Shown here: positions 10,722 through 23,511 of the stretch, piece after piece
How positions within the stretch are numbered: position 1 is the stretch's first letter
Layout of the letters: each line of letters begins with the position of its first letter
Assembly (NCBI RefSeq): GCF_003711515.1
Contig: NW_021167079.1
Location: 1,911,471 to 1,975,470, forward strand
Reading direction: 5' to 3'
DNA: 64,000 nt
Origin: Sodiomyces alkalinus F11
Lineage: Eukaryota; Ascomycota; Sordariomycetes; Glomerellales; Plectosphaerellaceae
The notes under the pieces: generated by a model
The model's database searches: none
Seen by the model: the letters and a program-made list of their open reading frames with translations, nothing else
Told to the model about the DNA's origin: nothing
Made by a program: the position numbers and the translations under genes

Positions 10722-13700
10722 AGGGCTGTCATGGCCGTCGGTGGTCAGCCTGGAAGGGGTTTGAATTTCTGCTATGGCGCTAATCATGGGGGCAAGGCAT
10801 CATTGACGACTCTGCGACGGATAAAAAGGTAGATAAAAATGCGAAGGCGAAAGACCCGAGGTCCTAGTGGGGGAACGAACTAGTAGGTATGATATCGACC
10901 TAAGATATCGGCACGATGTTGTGTCCAAGCGTCTATCCTCGAAGTCCAACGGCGGAAAACTCCCCTCGAGTCTACAACGCCTTCTTTTGTCAACCGCAGT
11001 TATTTCCCATATCAGGGGCATCTGGGCCGATAATCAAAAACGCAGGGATGGTTCATAAGACGACTTCGACGACGCACTGAGTCTTGGGTGCGAGGCCTTC
11101 ACCCTTGGGCATGAGTATTCAGAATACCAGATCTCGGTCACCACCGTGCGGAAGGTTGAAGCCGGCATCAAAGCTGGCACGTGGCGGGTGTACGGATGGT
11201 CAGTCCAGGTCTATCTCGACTTTTGTTGAAATTTACCTTGCAGAAAAAGGGGCCGGTTTTCAACATCGCTTTCAATTAGGAATGGGAGTCATCTGCAATC
11301 CAAGAGGACCTGATAATGTGCGACCGAACTACAAGCGGGTTTCCCTGAAGCTCGACGTGGACCAGAGGAGTTAGGATGGTGAGTTAGGATGGTGAGTTAG
11401 GATGGTGAGCTAGGATGGGTAATCATCATTTATTAGAGCTCAATCTGCCGGCGATTGCTCAGCTGTTTGTGTCCTTCGCATCGCTCCATTTGACTGAACG
11501 TCAGCTGAGTTCGGATTTTCAGTCTGCCGGCTCTGTCCACTCTGGGCTGTTACGCAAGCTTCTGGTGTACTCCGCACTTCATTCATACCAGTAGTATTCT
11601 CGCCGATGGCTTCGTGGCCAGGACAACAAAGCTATTACCTACCCCATTTACATGTTCCAGAAACTTATATTGAGCTCGCCTAGGGCCTGGGCTCTGCTGG
11701 ACTCTGCTAGACTCTCTACTTGCGGGAAGGAGGCCAATTTGTTTGTCTATTGGAACAGAACTCCGGGAGCATTCACGCCGTGTCTTGCCGACCGAAGCCG
11801 CTCACCAGCCAGGTGACAAAAGAAGGGGAAAAAGGTTGCAGCAGGAGGGTAGTGCTTACTTTTAGGTACGGGCGGTTTAACGGAGAAATCGGGATCAAAA
11901 ACAATTGGATTTCCAGCAAACCGACATGCTCGCCACATACGCAATGTATTCGTACTTGGGAGATGATGTATATACATTCGCCAAATAGGTAACTGTGCAC
12001 TCTGGGCTATCTATCGTTCGCCAGGTTCTGCCAGCGATGTCGCATACCATTGTAGAACGTATGTCTCTGCGGCGATCTTCCTCCGAAACAACTCTCACTT
12101 ATCGCTTGCAGGATGGCGCAGGTCGAGGGATCTAGTGTAGATCAGGGGCGGGAGGCGGTTGGGCTTACAAGTCGTGAAAAATAACGACAAGCGAATGAGC
12201 TATGAGTGCCTGTAGGTACCTATGAATTATGGAGTGTCTAGGTATTTCGATAAGACGTCCAGGACGAACGAATTGAAAGTCGTTGTTGAGGGGACTCGGA
12301 TGTGTGTATTTTATATGCCGCTATACCCCTATCCGTAACTCGGCAGGAAAGAGAAAGGAAATCTGGGAGACGTGTCTCTCAGAGAAACATATTTATTAAC
12401 ATTGACGAATAATGAATAGACCATGTATTACCATGTGTCGAAGCAAATCTCGGCACCATTGAGGTGTGCATACGATGTGTGCGTACGGATATGTACGGAG
12501 TACATAAGGTATGTACGCACAGTAGAGACAGTAGAACTTCGTACTCACAGGTTCCTGATGGGTTCCTGAGCCGGTCTCCGTCGTGGCGCGGTACCGTCAG
12601 ACTATCCCTCTGTTCCAGTGGGTCACGCACCACCCCACCCAGAATGCTACGGTAGTGGGTGGTTAAAGTAGGGCGAATATGTACAACGGTATAGCTAGAT
12701 AGTGCTTCGTACTCCATACTTTGTAAGGCGTCCCATGGTTTCGTTGATGGGCCGTCAAGCCAAACCAAACCAGACGGTCGGCTTGCGGTTTCGGGCCTAG
12801 CAATGCGCCGCACAGGAAGATGGTGTGGACTAGTCGACGGTTGATTCCGCCCGATACCACGAGGCCTTACGCCGATCGACGGCAAAAGCATGACGCGAAA
12901 ATCTGAGTCGTCCTTTGAATCAGAATAGAGAGACGGTCGAAGCTTCCCTCGTGTCACCTACTTTTGATATCTTGCCTACGTTATGGAATAGGTATAGTAG
13001 AAAAGGCTTTCGTGTTTTCTTCGCCTACTACGACACTGTTGGAGTGGGAATATGGCCTCCAAACCAACTCTAGGGCAGTACCACGGTCTCGCTGTACTCT
13101 AACCTCTGGGCGGTAATACTCCGTACTACGACCACCTCGGTCTGCGGGGAACTACTCTGTATCAGGTGAGTAAGCAAAATTTTCGGTATAATTCAAAGGT
13201 AAACTGGTTCGAATACTTTATGGGATTCATATGGACCCATAAGGATCTGGACGAATTCAAGTGGTAGCTCCGTAAAAGTACCGAAGCACTCGACCTCTGA
13301 AATTTAAAGATAATTACCAATGTCTCCTCTTTAATCCGGATTATACCAGCTACCTTACCTCGCTGATATGTATGTTTAGAAACGAGCGATTGGCTGCTTA
13401 GCGAGACTGCCATTCTACTTCGGCCAAATTATATATATCGCCATGCTTGGACTGCCGACTTAGAATAGGTAGGAGTTAGTGCCTGCGGGAAGTATCCCCT
13501 TCGTCGTCTTTGTTTCTGTTCCCGAGGGAAACTGCCCCATGTGTCAATGGGTGCTGTGCCCGTTAAGAATTAGTGACGGATAGGTAGGAAGTCATTCTGT
13601 CCGGATCCCCGCCCCAAGAAAACAAACCCCCATTGAGAGTTACGCCAAGCATATGAGCGTGGAAGCTATCGACGCGAAACGCAAGCTAAATCCAAGATAG

Positions 13701-16700
13701 GACAAAAGGAGGAGATGGAATTGCCACACGCACTGGTCGGTCGGTACCGTAGGTAAGGTAGGTGTGTAGGTAGAGAATGGTATATCGCCCACGTGTATGC
13801 GCAGTTCATGGAGTCACGTTGCAGTTGTGACGGTATTGAGATAATGTTCTGCTGGTTCACTGTTTGTTCGACATAAGAGACACAGCTTGCATTCCGCATG
13901 GCCATCCTGGCAAGATTTGGTCAGTCCAATCCCGTGAAGTGAGACGGATCGCGACGTACGTTGTAGTATTTAATACAAGAATTCACAGCAGCAATGGTGA
14001 CAGGCGGAGCGGAGTGACTGGCTGGTCTGGTTAGCCACCTACGTAGGCATAACTTAGGTCTGTGCGAGGTGGATGTTTATGGGTTTCTTTCTTGTTCTCC
14101 GTCTCACAAATATTCAGTAAGATGTGGGAGGACGAGATGGGATCGACCTGTCGTATGAGAATGGCCAGCACATCGCAAAACCCTCAACTCCTAGTTCCCG
14201 GCGGGCGAGGAAACAACAGTAACACATATATCCGTCTATAAAAGGAAATACAAAACAAGACTAGACGAAAGAGATATAAAGAGCTGTCGGAGCTAGATTG
14301 TTGTTTCGTCGCACAAGTTACCATATAATTCATTTTGAATGCGATGTTTCATCCTCTTGATTGTTGCTGTAGTTGCTGCTGTGCCAACATATCGTATCGT
14401 GAAACCCTCCGTCGAACAGAACGACGATTTTGGGTCAAGTCGACCAACTCGGCTATTCCAATTTCTAACCCTTTATTTATGTGCTCTTATATGCGGAGTG
14501 CTCCGTCGTCTGATAATTCTATATCGAGCAATGTCAGGGCCAGCGTGTTTGGAGGCTTTTGCGGATGAATCAGACGTCAACAACCATACTTCGTGCAATA
14601 GCCTACCGGGGAACGTTCTTGTAGACTTGTTGGCTACGAAGTCCGCGGAACCAATACGGCGGAGGCATTCCCTGGCGTCGTGGCGAGGCCGAGAGGGCTC
14701 AATCCCCTACCTAGTTGTTGGCTCTCCATATGTAAGGTAGCGATTATTCAGTACATACGAAGTACGGTGAGCGTGTGTACACTGGCCAACTGGGTGGCTG
14801 TTTATAGCATGTGGGGCAAGGATATCTAGCCGTAAGTCATAGCCAAAGGGATCTTTTATAGACTTCGTCAATGAGCTGGACTGGTTCACCGATAATTAGT
14901 TAGAGACCGACGAGAAAACTAAAAGGTTCCGAACGAGAGAGTTAGAGATTCGATACCCGAGTCTTGTTCGTACTTCGCACCCCCCGTCACTTCAGCACAA
15001 TCATTTAACGGAGGCAGAAACGGGATCGCCACGGGATGTTTCACTCCCGATCGATGGATTATTTGAGATAAGACTTTCCCATAATCCAGCACGGATATCC
15101 GTTCTTGGGTCTCTAATTGACCGCTATAAGACCTACCCCATAGCTAGGTCAACGCATGGTGAGCAGGACTGTCATCACTCTTCCTAGTACGAACAATAGC
15201 GTGCCAACCCAGGAGGCCCAATGAGCCTTGCAGCTGCTCGCTCCTGGGCGATGGGACCTAGGACTGCATCGGTGCATTGGCAAAGTTTTTCATCCAACGT
15301 GACTCCCAACTCGCCCCTCGCTACCTAGATGGCATGTTAACTCGGCCCAGCCAAGTGTATCGCGAGCTCGAAAACGTGCGGCGCGAGATACGAGATTTAT
15401 CGACTTGGGTATTCTGAATGAGAATGAATTCGGCGCTGCCCAGAGAACCAAAGCTTTCAGTACGAAGTACTCACGTAGGGGTCGTCCGTAGCAGAATCCT
15501 TCAAAGATTATCAACCCAACCTCCATTACCTTACCGAAGATCGACTAATGTCCGCTGACTTCTCCGTTTGATGGCTGAACTCTTAATAAGCCAAATTCCC
15601 GGTTTTACGATGGCCAGCCATTGGTACAAAGAACAAAGTACGGGTATTTTTCGAACAACTGGACGGGTTTACCCAATAGGGTACCTGACCTGAGATATCC
15701 GTACTCGGGGAGGTTGTTATCCACGGGCACACTATCCACACCCCCAAAGGGTGGCTCGATTGCGTAGCGTGCACGGGCCAGGTGCGATGAATGGACCCTG
15801 AAGCACTTGCTGGCACGGGTATTCGGAGACCAGGCGAGGCACCCGAACTATCGTTGCCGATCGACACTTTCTTTTCACCTTTAAGACCGTGGTTCCGACT
15901 ATGAGCAGCCGCGGAAACGTAATAATTGGCATGTTACCTATGTATACGCTATGTTGTAAGTAAGCAAGTGAATTCAGGTGCCCGGATTCGTTAAAAATAA
16001 GTATCCGACCCCGAGTAATTATGGACGGCCAAGGCCGCCAACATACCTACAACATACGCTGTAGGTTCTTCCCATCCCCATCCCCAACTCCACCCTACCT
16101 TAGCCATAATATCAATCCTTCGTTGCACGACCAAAGAATATTTCAGACTTATCAATTCTGATATTTCCATCTCTAGTCATATCAGTCATGGGATAATCGA
16201 TATAGGTACCCATCCGGACAGCGATGCTTTTTATAAGGCTGGGGAATTAGTTGTTGTCCGTGTATCCATGTGGCCGGGTGCCACTTTGCCGTCAATCAAC
16301 GAAGTACTTCGTACCTTACACATCCACTTCCCATGTACCGAGTACCGGATACTGCCCCTGGTCAAGGCGAATCCATGCCCTGAGTGTGTGATCTCAGTGG
16401 CTATCCCTCTAGGACCGTATTCGTCAGGACTCTTGGTGTCCTCAGCAATGTGACCGGAGACGATGTTCAGTTAATTAATAACTTACCGGATGAACCACAC
16501 ACCAAGATCGAGTCAACCCGGCACGCAATAGACAGTGAAGTCACCGAGACACTCAGTTGATGAGCGATACTTTATGTCTTCGCCTAAGGTACCTACCTAG
16601 GTACCTTACCTTATTTTTCGCACTTACTTATTATGGGCGCACCAAATTCCTCCGTACTCGACACGTAGTAGTAAAAATGATTATGTTGGCTTGACGTCCC

Positions 16701-19275
16701 GACCCCAAGCGACGGAGGCAGCCTTGAGACTCTCGTCTGCTGTTTTTACACAAACTATTCCGGTGGAGGTTTCTCAATTTATTGCACCTTTTCAAGACCT
16801 TTCATAGACTGGGACCAGGCGCTGCTTGTCCGGAATTCACGTGGTCAGCATGCCCCCAAGTTATGGTGAAGGGTGCCTCCACATCGAGTCCCTCCCGTTT
16901 TTACCCTCCCTTCCAGAGGCGTCAGAAGGCAAAGTTAGCGAAGGTTCAGACGAGGCGGCATAGAGGCTGGCGAAATATTCCATTCCATGGCGTATATATC
17001 AGTAACCACTCCCGTCGACTATGCTTTACTACGAATGTATCTGACCGTGCAAGAAGAGCGATGTGTTGTGCCTTGTGCGTGTGTTGGCTAGGTACCTTAT
17101 TAATCACTCAGCTACTAGGTACCGTAATAATTGGATAAGGTAAGGTAGTTGTTGGTACGAAGAACTGGAGCTTCCCCCAGGACGACAGGACCACTTTTCC
17201 CAAGGCCTGCGTTAATCTTAGGATATTTGGCACTCGTTTCATCTGTCTGGGCTATGCCATCAAGGCGTTGGCTCCCAAATGGAAATTAAATACCTAATAA
17301 GGTAGTCTGACCCATTCGTATAATAGGTACCTCGGCGGTTTTCTGTCGAGACACCATTATTTCGCAGTTGGTGGTTGAATCATTAAGCGAACAGGCCTGG
17401 CGCCTGGCTTCCAGTGTACTTGAGTACAACTAATAGTCTTGTAGTTACAAGTTCCAGGGAAGGGCCTCACGCCTGGCCTCTTGACGGCGTCGACAGTGAC
17501 AGATCAAGGCCCAACAAGCCTTCTACGTAACAATATACGCCCTTTAAAAGCTCCTTTGCGAAGATAAGGCGCCTTCGAGTTAGGACGAAGTATAATTTCA
17601 CCGACCGCGCAACTCACAGGTTGGACATGCGCTACTCTGCTGTAGCACGTTCTCGGTGTCTCTAGTAGTTTTTCACGCGGAGAGTGAGGTGCACGCTGCG
17701 TGTACGTTGTAGCTCACCGAGGGATTTCACACGACACCCCACGGGCAGAGATAATGACACTCCGTCAGAACCTCGTTGACGACGTTCGAAGACTCCCGAA
17801 GCGACGTTCCCAACAAAACTCCCCACTACGTAAGTAGGTAAATTTACACGGCTCTCCAGCAACTGGTTCTTTCTGTGCCCGTCAGAATGGTGAGGGACTG
17901 CATCAGCTTGTAGCACCCGAAAGCTTAACTTCCCTGGTCGAGTTCCATCTCAACCATTCCCTACCTACGCAGCAGTTCACCCTACCTAACCTAGGTACTT
18001 GCTACTAGTTAGCTACCTTAGCGTCTCAATACATCTTGAGCCAAATGAGTCGAGTTGCCTCCAAAACTACGAGTGGCTTGTCGTCTTACCTACCATCTTG
18101 TCTTCTTTTGGCGGAAGAGAGGAAATAGGAAGTGCTTAATAGGTACCTACGGAGTAATTCAAAGTACATATGCTCGCCCACGCTTGGCACCCATGGACGG
18201 GAAGATCTGAAAACCCCTCGAATGTTCCGATACCCTACGTGCCCCTCTGCCAACTAACGTAGGTAGATCCTCTTCTACGTCCTCTACACACCTGATGGTG
18301 GGAGAGAGAAAAGGCACCGAGGTTGCTGGGCAGAACGAAAAAAGACGGAGGACGGTACATGCCGGAATGCTTTGTCCCTACCTATTTGGGACTGAAGACT
18401 CGGGAAGAGAGTGGGTAGGATGGGGCGGGTGGGGTGATACTAGCACTCAGGTGCACCAGTTACCTGGAGGTATATGACCTGACAACAAACCTGACTGGAG
18501 GCCCGCCCTCCCTCTCTGTGCAGGACAAGGTCTCTTCTGATTGCTGGAGGTACCTGTACCTGCCTTGAGGGATGAGCCGAACTTTAAAGGTCGCAGAGTG
18601 TTGGGTGTTTGGGTGTGTTGGGTGGGCAGCCTCTTTTTCTCCGCCCACACCTCTCCACTCCCCAGCCGGAGTCCATGTCCCCAGTACGACTTCGTCTGTC
18701 CCGTGTGCCTTGCTCCGTCATTACCTGACCCTTTGCTTCATTGCGGTTCACTCTTCTCACCTTCTCCCCTCTTTCTCCTTGCCTACTGCTTCTCTTCCCA
18801 CCTCTCTTCCTTCACCTAGCTATTCAACTGTGGTGGGGTGATTCACCTTGCTCGTTTGTTTCGGTCTTCTTTTCCCATTGTTCTACTCCGCGGCTTTCTT
18901 TTTCTGTCGGTCTCAGAACAAACCGATTGCCTCGCCATTGTCCACGCCTTCCTAGTACCCCCATCGAATAGGCTCTCTTCTATTCGATTTCTCCCGACAA
19001 TGTAACAAACAGCCCGCTACTCAGGAAACTTTCTTTCTTTCTTTCCTCATCAAACCTGCCTGAGATTTGCCTCGGCATCTTTTCTTTACCATCTTTCCAC
19101 CTTCAGGCCCTCGCACTCCCCCGGCGGCGACATCAATCTCGACCCATGCTCTCCCAATCTTGCCTCTGTACCATTTCTCGGACCTGCACAGCTCACCTAA
19201 CGGAAGCACCCTGACGAAGCACCGTGGCGAAGCATTGCTTGGACGACAATTACGCAATATTGCAGTACAACTATC
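10722..19275. other. 8.5 kb gene-poor region with short palindromes
   Basis: I find no gene I can support here. Open frames are short, carry no recognised motif and are scattered on both strands. There is no transposase or reverse transcriptase coding. The sequence holds many short palindromes: GGTACC-centred words such as 16586-16607, and GTACTTCGTAC/GTACGAAGTAC at 16304-16314 and 15460-15470. TACGGAGTA-like words also occur. A 13-bp minisatellite lies at 11368-11419. From about 18,640 onward the sequence becomes CT-rich and is likely the promoter and 5' leader of the downstream ELL-like gene. Confidence 0.6.
11368..11419 (+). repeat. 13-bp minisatellite, four copies
   Basis: Unit GAGTTAGGATGGT repeated at 11368, 11381, 11394 and 11407. 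The first three copies are identical; the last has two changes (GAGCTAGGATGGG). Copy number is likely variable between strains. Confidence 0.95.
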
Positions 19276-21655
19276 ATGACTACCCTCAAGATTCCAGACG
19301 CCGGCCTAGAGCTGGAGGGCTCGGGTAGCTCCATCTCACCCTTGCCTGCCCAAGCCTTCGCCGTTACCCTGTCAGATGGCGTTATTGAAGATATGATCAA
19401 GTGCATTCAGAATGGCGAGAACATCCAATTGTCATTGGGAAACTGCCCGGTAAGTCTATTTCTTGGCTCTTGCCAGTTGCTTCGCACCCCATGTATGCCT
19501 TGGAAAACAAGCGAGCAATGTGGTTGCGCCCCAGTAATTTGGCTCACTTGCTTTCCTTTTTGCAAGTCCCTGCACACAACCTGGACCGCCGTGAGGCGGC
19601 CTTGTAGATACCCTCGTTCAGAACCATGTGGCCCTCTCGTCTTCAGAGCTGACCGTGTGTTCCTCGTAGACCTTCCTCTACGGCTCAAAGCGCCATACCC
19701 CGACCCCGACAACCGAATCTTTCCCTCCCGATGTTTTTCTCACAAAGCCATTTGAATCGATCAAGAAGGCAGCTCAAATCCCGCAAATTACATCCCTTTG
19801 GGAAAAGCCAAGCTCACCACATTCCGACGCAAGTGAGAATCATAGCAGCACGCGGCCAAGAGATTTAACAACATTTTCAGCCTCTTCCGCCTTGGACTCG
19901 GATATAGAAACTCTGCAGAACTCTATTGCGGCTGCGGAGGCTTCCAAGAAGCAGTACGTGCTCGGTAGACAGCTGGTTTGCGAGAGGGAGCAAAAGCTAA
20001 CTCGAACGGACAGCTCAAGAATTCTGGACAAGATACCCGCAGGGAAGTTGCCAGGCAGGTCTGGGCCCAAGTCCAAATACTTGTCGAGTATGGCGTCATA
20101 CGGAGTTGCCGGCGCCAAACCGGGCTCTTTACCTTCCTCGCCAGCTTTGACTGCTTCTGGTTCCCCATCGCTTAACCAGGGCTACGGCGCCTCGAAACAA
20201 ACAATGGAAAAGGCAAAGGGAGAACGGGCCATGATAGTGCACGAGCTAGCGGCTGCCGACCGGACATACGACCATCTGGAGGCCAAGTGGACCGGCAAGG
20301 CCGAAGACCTTAAAACGACAATCGAGAAAGTGGCCGATTTCAACTCGGACACTCAGAAGTGGACACTCGCTAAGAAGCAATGCTGGAAGGAGTTGGACGT
20401 GTGGAATTACAATTATGATACCCCCCAGGAGCGCCAGAGTGCCATCGACAACGCCGTCCGGACTTTCGACAGGATGCGGCTAGGAGTGGATGAGCCTCAA
20501 TGGCAGAAGCTGCTGCCCAAAGAAGAGCGTGGGAAGGGCAAGGTTCTAAGCAAAGTGCAGGCCAACATTGCAAAGGGCCCGGCTGTACCCACGCCGAAGC
20601 TGAAGGCTCAAAAGGCGGATGATGCGGCAAGTGAGGCCGGTAGCGAGGACCAGCTTAATGTGGAGGGTGGAGAACCAATGGCACGTTCTACCTCGCAGCC
20701 AGCTAAGAAAAAGAAGGCCACCGGCGCGGGTTCCCAGGTCAAGAGACTTCTTTCGAACAAACCCAAGACAACCACGACGGCCTCGGCCAGGGCATCGCCT
20801 AATAAAGCAGCGAAGGAGAAGCCTTCGACGGCCAAGGGGGGCAGGATACTGTCGGCAGAGTTCGTCACCAATTCGGACTCGGAATCCGAACCGTCCGAGA
20901 ACAAACCCATGGCTGCCACAACATCTGCAACAAGGACCAGTAAGGCCTCTCCCGCCCCGGTAGGCGAGACGAAGGAGAAGCCTGTCGCAGTGGCCAAGGC
21001 GACCTTGAAATTCAAGTCTGGCGAGCGAGATTCCGTCAAGGAACCGATCAAAAGCCAACAAACTGCCAAGCGACCGCGAGACGAAGGAGATGATAGCAGC
21101 TCCAGCTCTGGCGTTCCGCTGGCCAAGCGTATCAAACCCAAGGTACCAGCAGCGAATAAGACGAGCCAAAAATCCGCCGTCAGTCTCAAGAAGCCTCCCA
21201 CAGCATCCGACAGCGCACGTGGGACTCCTAACGGCACAATATCCTTCAAAAGCACCAAGAACACGTCCCCAACCAAGTCCTCGCCCCTCGCCACGTCACC
21301 CCCGACCAACGCATCGGACCTGGAACCACGGCGGAAGGCGCCTCCCGAACCGGCGCCGGTTAACAGAAAGCGAAAAGCCGCCGCAGACACATCCGATGAT
21401 GGGTCGTCCAGTAAGGGAAGCATCACGAGCGCTGCGGGTATCAAGAAGCACAAGCCAATGGACCCGGAGCTCGTACGCAAGGCGCAGCTGTTCAAGCGAA
21501 AATACGAGAAATATGCCTTACTTCACAAGCAGATATCCAGCATGACCCACCCCCCTCAGGACCAATTGGCGCACTTGATGGATATGAGGCAGCGGCTTCA
21601 GGATATGAAGTCGGAGATATACAAAGAGTGTCCACCGGCCATTGCGGTGGTCTGA
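19276..21655 (+). CDS. ELL-like RNA polymerase II elongation factor (probable)
   Basis: Two exons, 19276-19449 and 19670-21655, give 719 residues (GTAAGT donor, TCGTAG acceptor, phase 0). The N-terminus IEDMIKCIQNGENIQLSLGN followed by TFLYGSKRHTPTP resembles the N-terminal dimerisation region of fungal ELL proteins. The C-terminus, MDPELVRKAQLFKRKYEKYA then LHKQISSMT and LAHLMDMRQRLQDMKSEIYK, has the charged helical pattern of the occludin/ELL homology domain at about residues 655-712. Between them lie a coiled-coil-prone segment and a long disordered basic/Ser-rich linker with NLS-like KKKK and KRIKPK patches. Known ELL proteins raise RNA polymerase II elongation rate, in fission yeast with Eaf1. 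I place the gene by domain layout, not by a strict motif, so a different nuclear protein with the same C-terminal helices is possible. A CT-rich leader precedes the start. Confidence 0.62.
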
Positions 21656-22766
21656 ATCATGACGAGCTTCCGCGCGGCAGAATGAAATGATACACGATGA
21701 GCATGCTCGCGAATTATGCGATGCAGATCGGGCTATGAAAAACCGAGTACAGGCGGAAAGTCGACATGCAGGCCCGCGAGAGCGATTCGACCACACAGAG
21801 ACCAAAAACAGTATACCCAGAGCAGTATCAGCAACAGCGGTTTTTTTTTCCTTCCTATTTTTTGCCTAATATCTTTGTGCCGCACATTGTTGTGCACAAA
21901 CAAACAGGTGTGTCTCTTGCATCAGTCCTAGTGGTAGGGACGCAGGTTTGGTTCGGGCGTCAAAATTGTTCTTGGTTAGGAGAAATCAGGCCGGGATTTT
22001 GCATAATGGGCGAACAACTTGCATCTACCGGATCACGATCCGAAGGTTGGGTCATGGAGTGGACTTTTGTCAGCGATGTTTCTATCAAGTTTCCCCGGGA
22101 TGGTACCACAACAGATCAGTTGAATGGAAAAAGCGAACATTCAGTCAGGATTCCTTTCCTGGTGCGAAAATGACATAGCAGTGGTGGCTATATCTCCGGG
22201 CGTATGATGTGCCATCAATACCCTGTTGCGATGCAAGGCACCAGTAGTAGTAGGTGGGACCTCGCGGGTTGCCTGCACACATGTAACCCTCCCGCATTTC
22301 CCTTAACCAGGGAAGTCATACTCGTGCTCCTTATCCTAAGGATTTGCCTAGCAAGCAGCAATTTGCCACGGGAAGGGAGAGCTTTTGTGGTACAATTCCC
22401 ACCCTCTCGTCATTCTAAGGCAAGCAGAGAGAGCCACACGGAGCGATGCGTGTGAGGTCCAACTAGGCGAATCACTCCCATCTGACGGGTTCCCCTTCGA
22501 TCGGGTCTCGTCCGATTGATTTGCCGATCCAGGCACATTTCGTAAATCATAGTGCCAATGTGTTGATATAATGAATGATCGGCGAAGTGCTAGGGAGATG
22601 ACGGATCTAGTTCAGCAACTACAGCCATTAAATGCTAACACTAAAAAACACTAAAATTCGGCCTTGTTACGGGGGACGAAGAGGGAGTTCGTCTTCTTTT
22701 TTCCTTCCCTTAAACGGGGAGACGTGTCGTGTTATGTTCTTACATTTCGGTTTATGGTGTTGAATT
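21656..22766. other. Intergenic, no gene seen
   Basis: A stretch of 1.1 kb after the ELL-like gene. It contains a T-run near 21,840 and short frames with no recognisable product. The first few hundred bases are probably the 3' untranslated region of the ELL-like gene. Confidence 0.55.
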
Positions 22767-22962
22767 GCCCCCCGGGCGCGCCGTCTTGCGGGTCGACTTA
22801 AACTAGGTGTTTCAGGGTTAGATGATCCACTACTTTCTCTACTACCTACCCGAAATTAGGTGTGTTTTGCACAAAACGCACCTAATTCAAGGTGGTGGAA
22901 AACTAGTGGGTCATTTAGTCCAAAAGAGTTTAAGTCAACGCGGAAGACCGCGCAGGGGGGGC
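22767..22962. mobile_element. Foldback/MITE-like hairpin element (196 bp)
   Basis: The sequence is a long imperfect palindrome centred near 22,870. The outer left arm (22767 on) begins GCCCCCCGGGCGCG, then GTCTTGCGGG and GACTTAAACT. The reverse complement of the right end reads GCCCCCCCTGCGCG, then GTCTTCCGCG and GACTTAAACT. The middle parts match as GATGATCCACTA against AAATGACCCACTA, and the inner arms AATTAGGTGTGTTTT / AAAACGCACCTAATT (22856-22887) are nearly perfect. Arms of about 95-100 bp match at roughly three quarters of positions. There is no coding sequence. This is the form of a non-autonomous foldback or MITE; I see no clear target-site duplication and do not know the parent transposon. 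Confidence 0.7.
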
Positions 22963-23511
22963 GAGACCGGTGCTCCTTTTTTTCTCTCGTTTTATTTTGT
23001 TCTGTTTTGTTTTCTCTGGTTTGTTTTTCCTGCCCAGATGGTTCTTCAACTTTGCCTGCTGCATACAAACCATACAAACATACTAAAAGACGCATCCTCA
23101 GGCTTGCATCCCCCGCGACTTGGTCTGCAAGCTGGCTGGCTACGTAGGCCTCCAAAACGACCGCATTATAATGGTATCCCTCACGCACGACCATGAAGAC
23201 GGGGGCCTGTCGCAATGGTGCCCTGACCAAACACTTATCCGGGCTTTCTTTTTGCGGAAGGTTATGTATGAAATGGAAAACATATAGGATCTCCCAAAAC
23301 GAGGACGTGTTTGTCCATGTTGGACGAACAATTGCAGGAGATGCGCAGAAAATTACTCACAACGCCGCAAATGTAATGTGAACGTGCCCGTAACTGGAGA
23401 TATTACTTTTTGTTATTTCCAGATACATATAAATACGATGGCTCAACCAAGGTGGTGAGCTTCTTTCTACTTGTTCTTGCCCAGGGACACATTTGAGGAG
23501 CGAGCTGGTTC
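22963..23511. other. Intergenic, T-rich tract
   Basis: No gene supported. A strongly T-rich stretch (22,975-23,030) follows the foldback element directly. The rest may hold the promoter of the 302-residue ORF downstream. Confidence 0.5.

Noticed and set aside
20546..21495. Minus frames of 207 and 295 codons opposite the ELL-like gene
   Set aside because: Antisense of a Ser/Lys-rich linker, giving Leu/Gly/Arg-rich low-complexity text with no motif.
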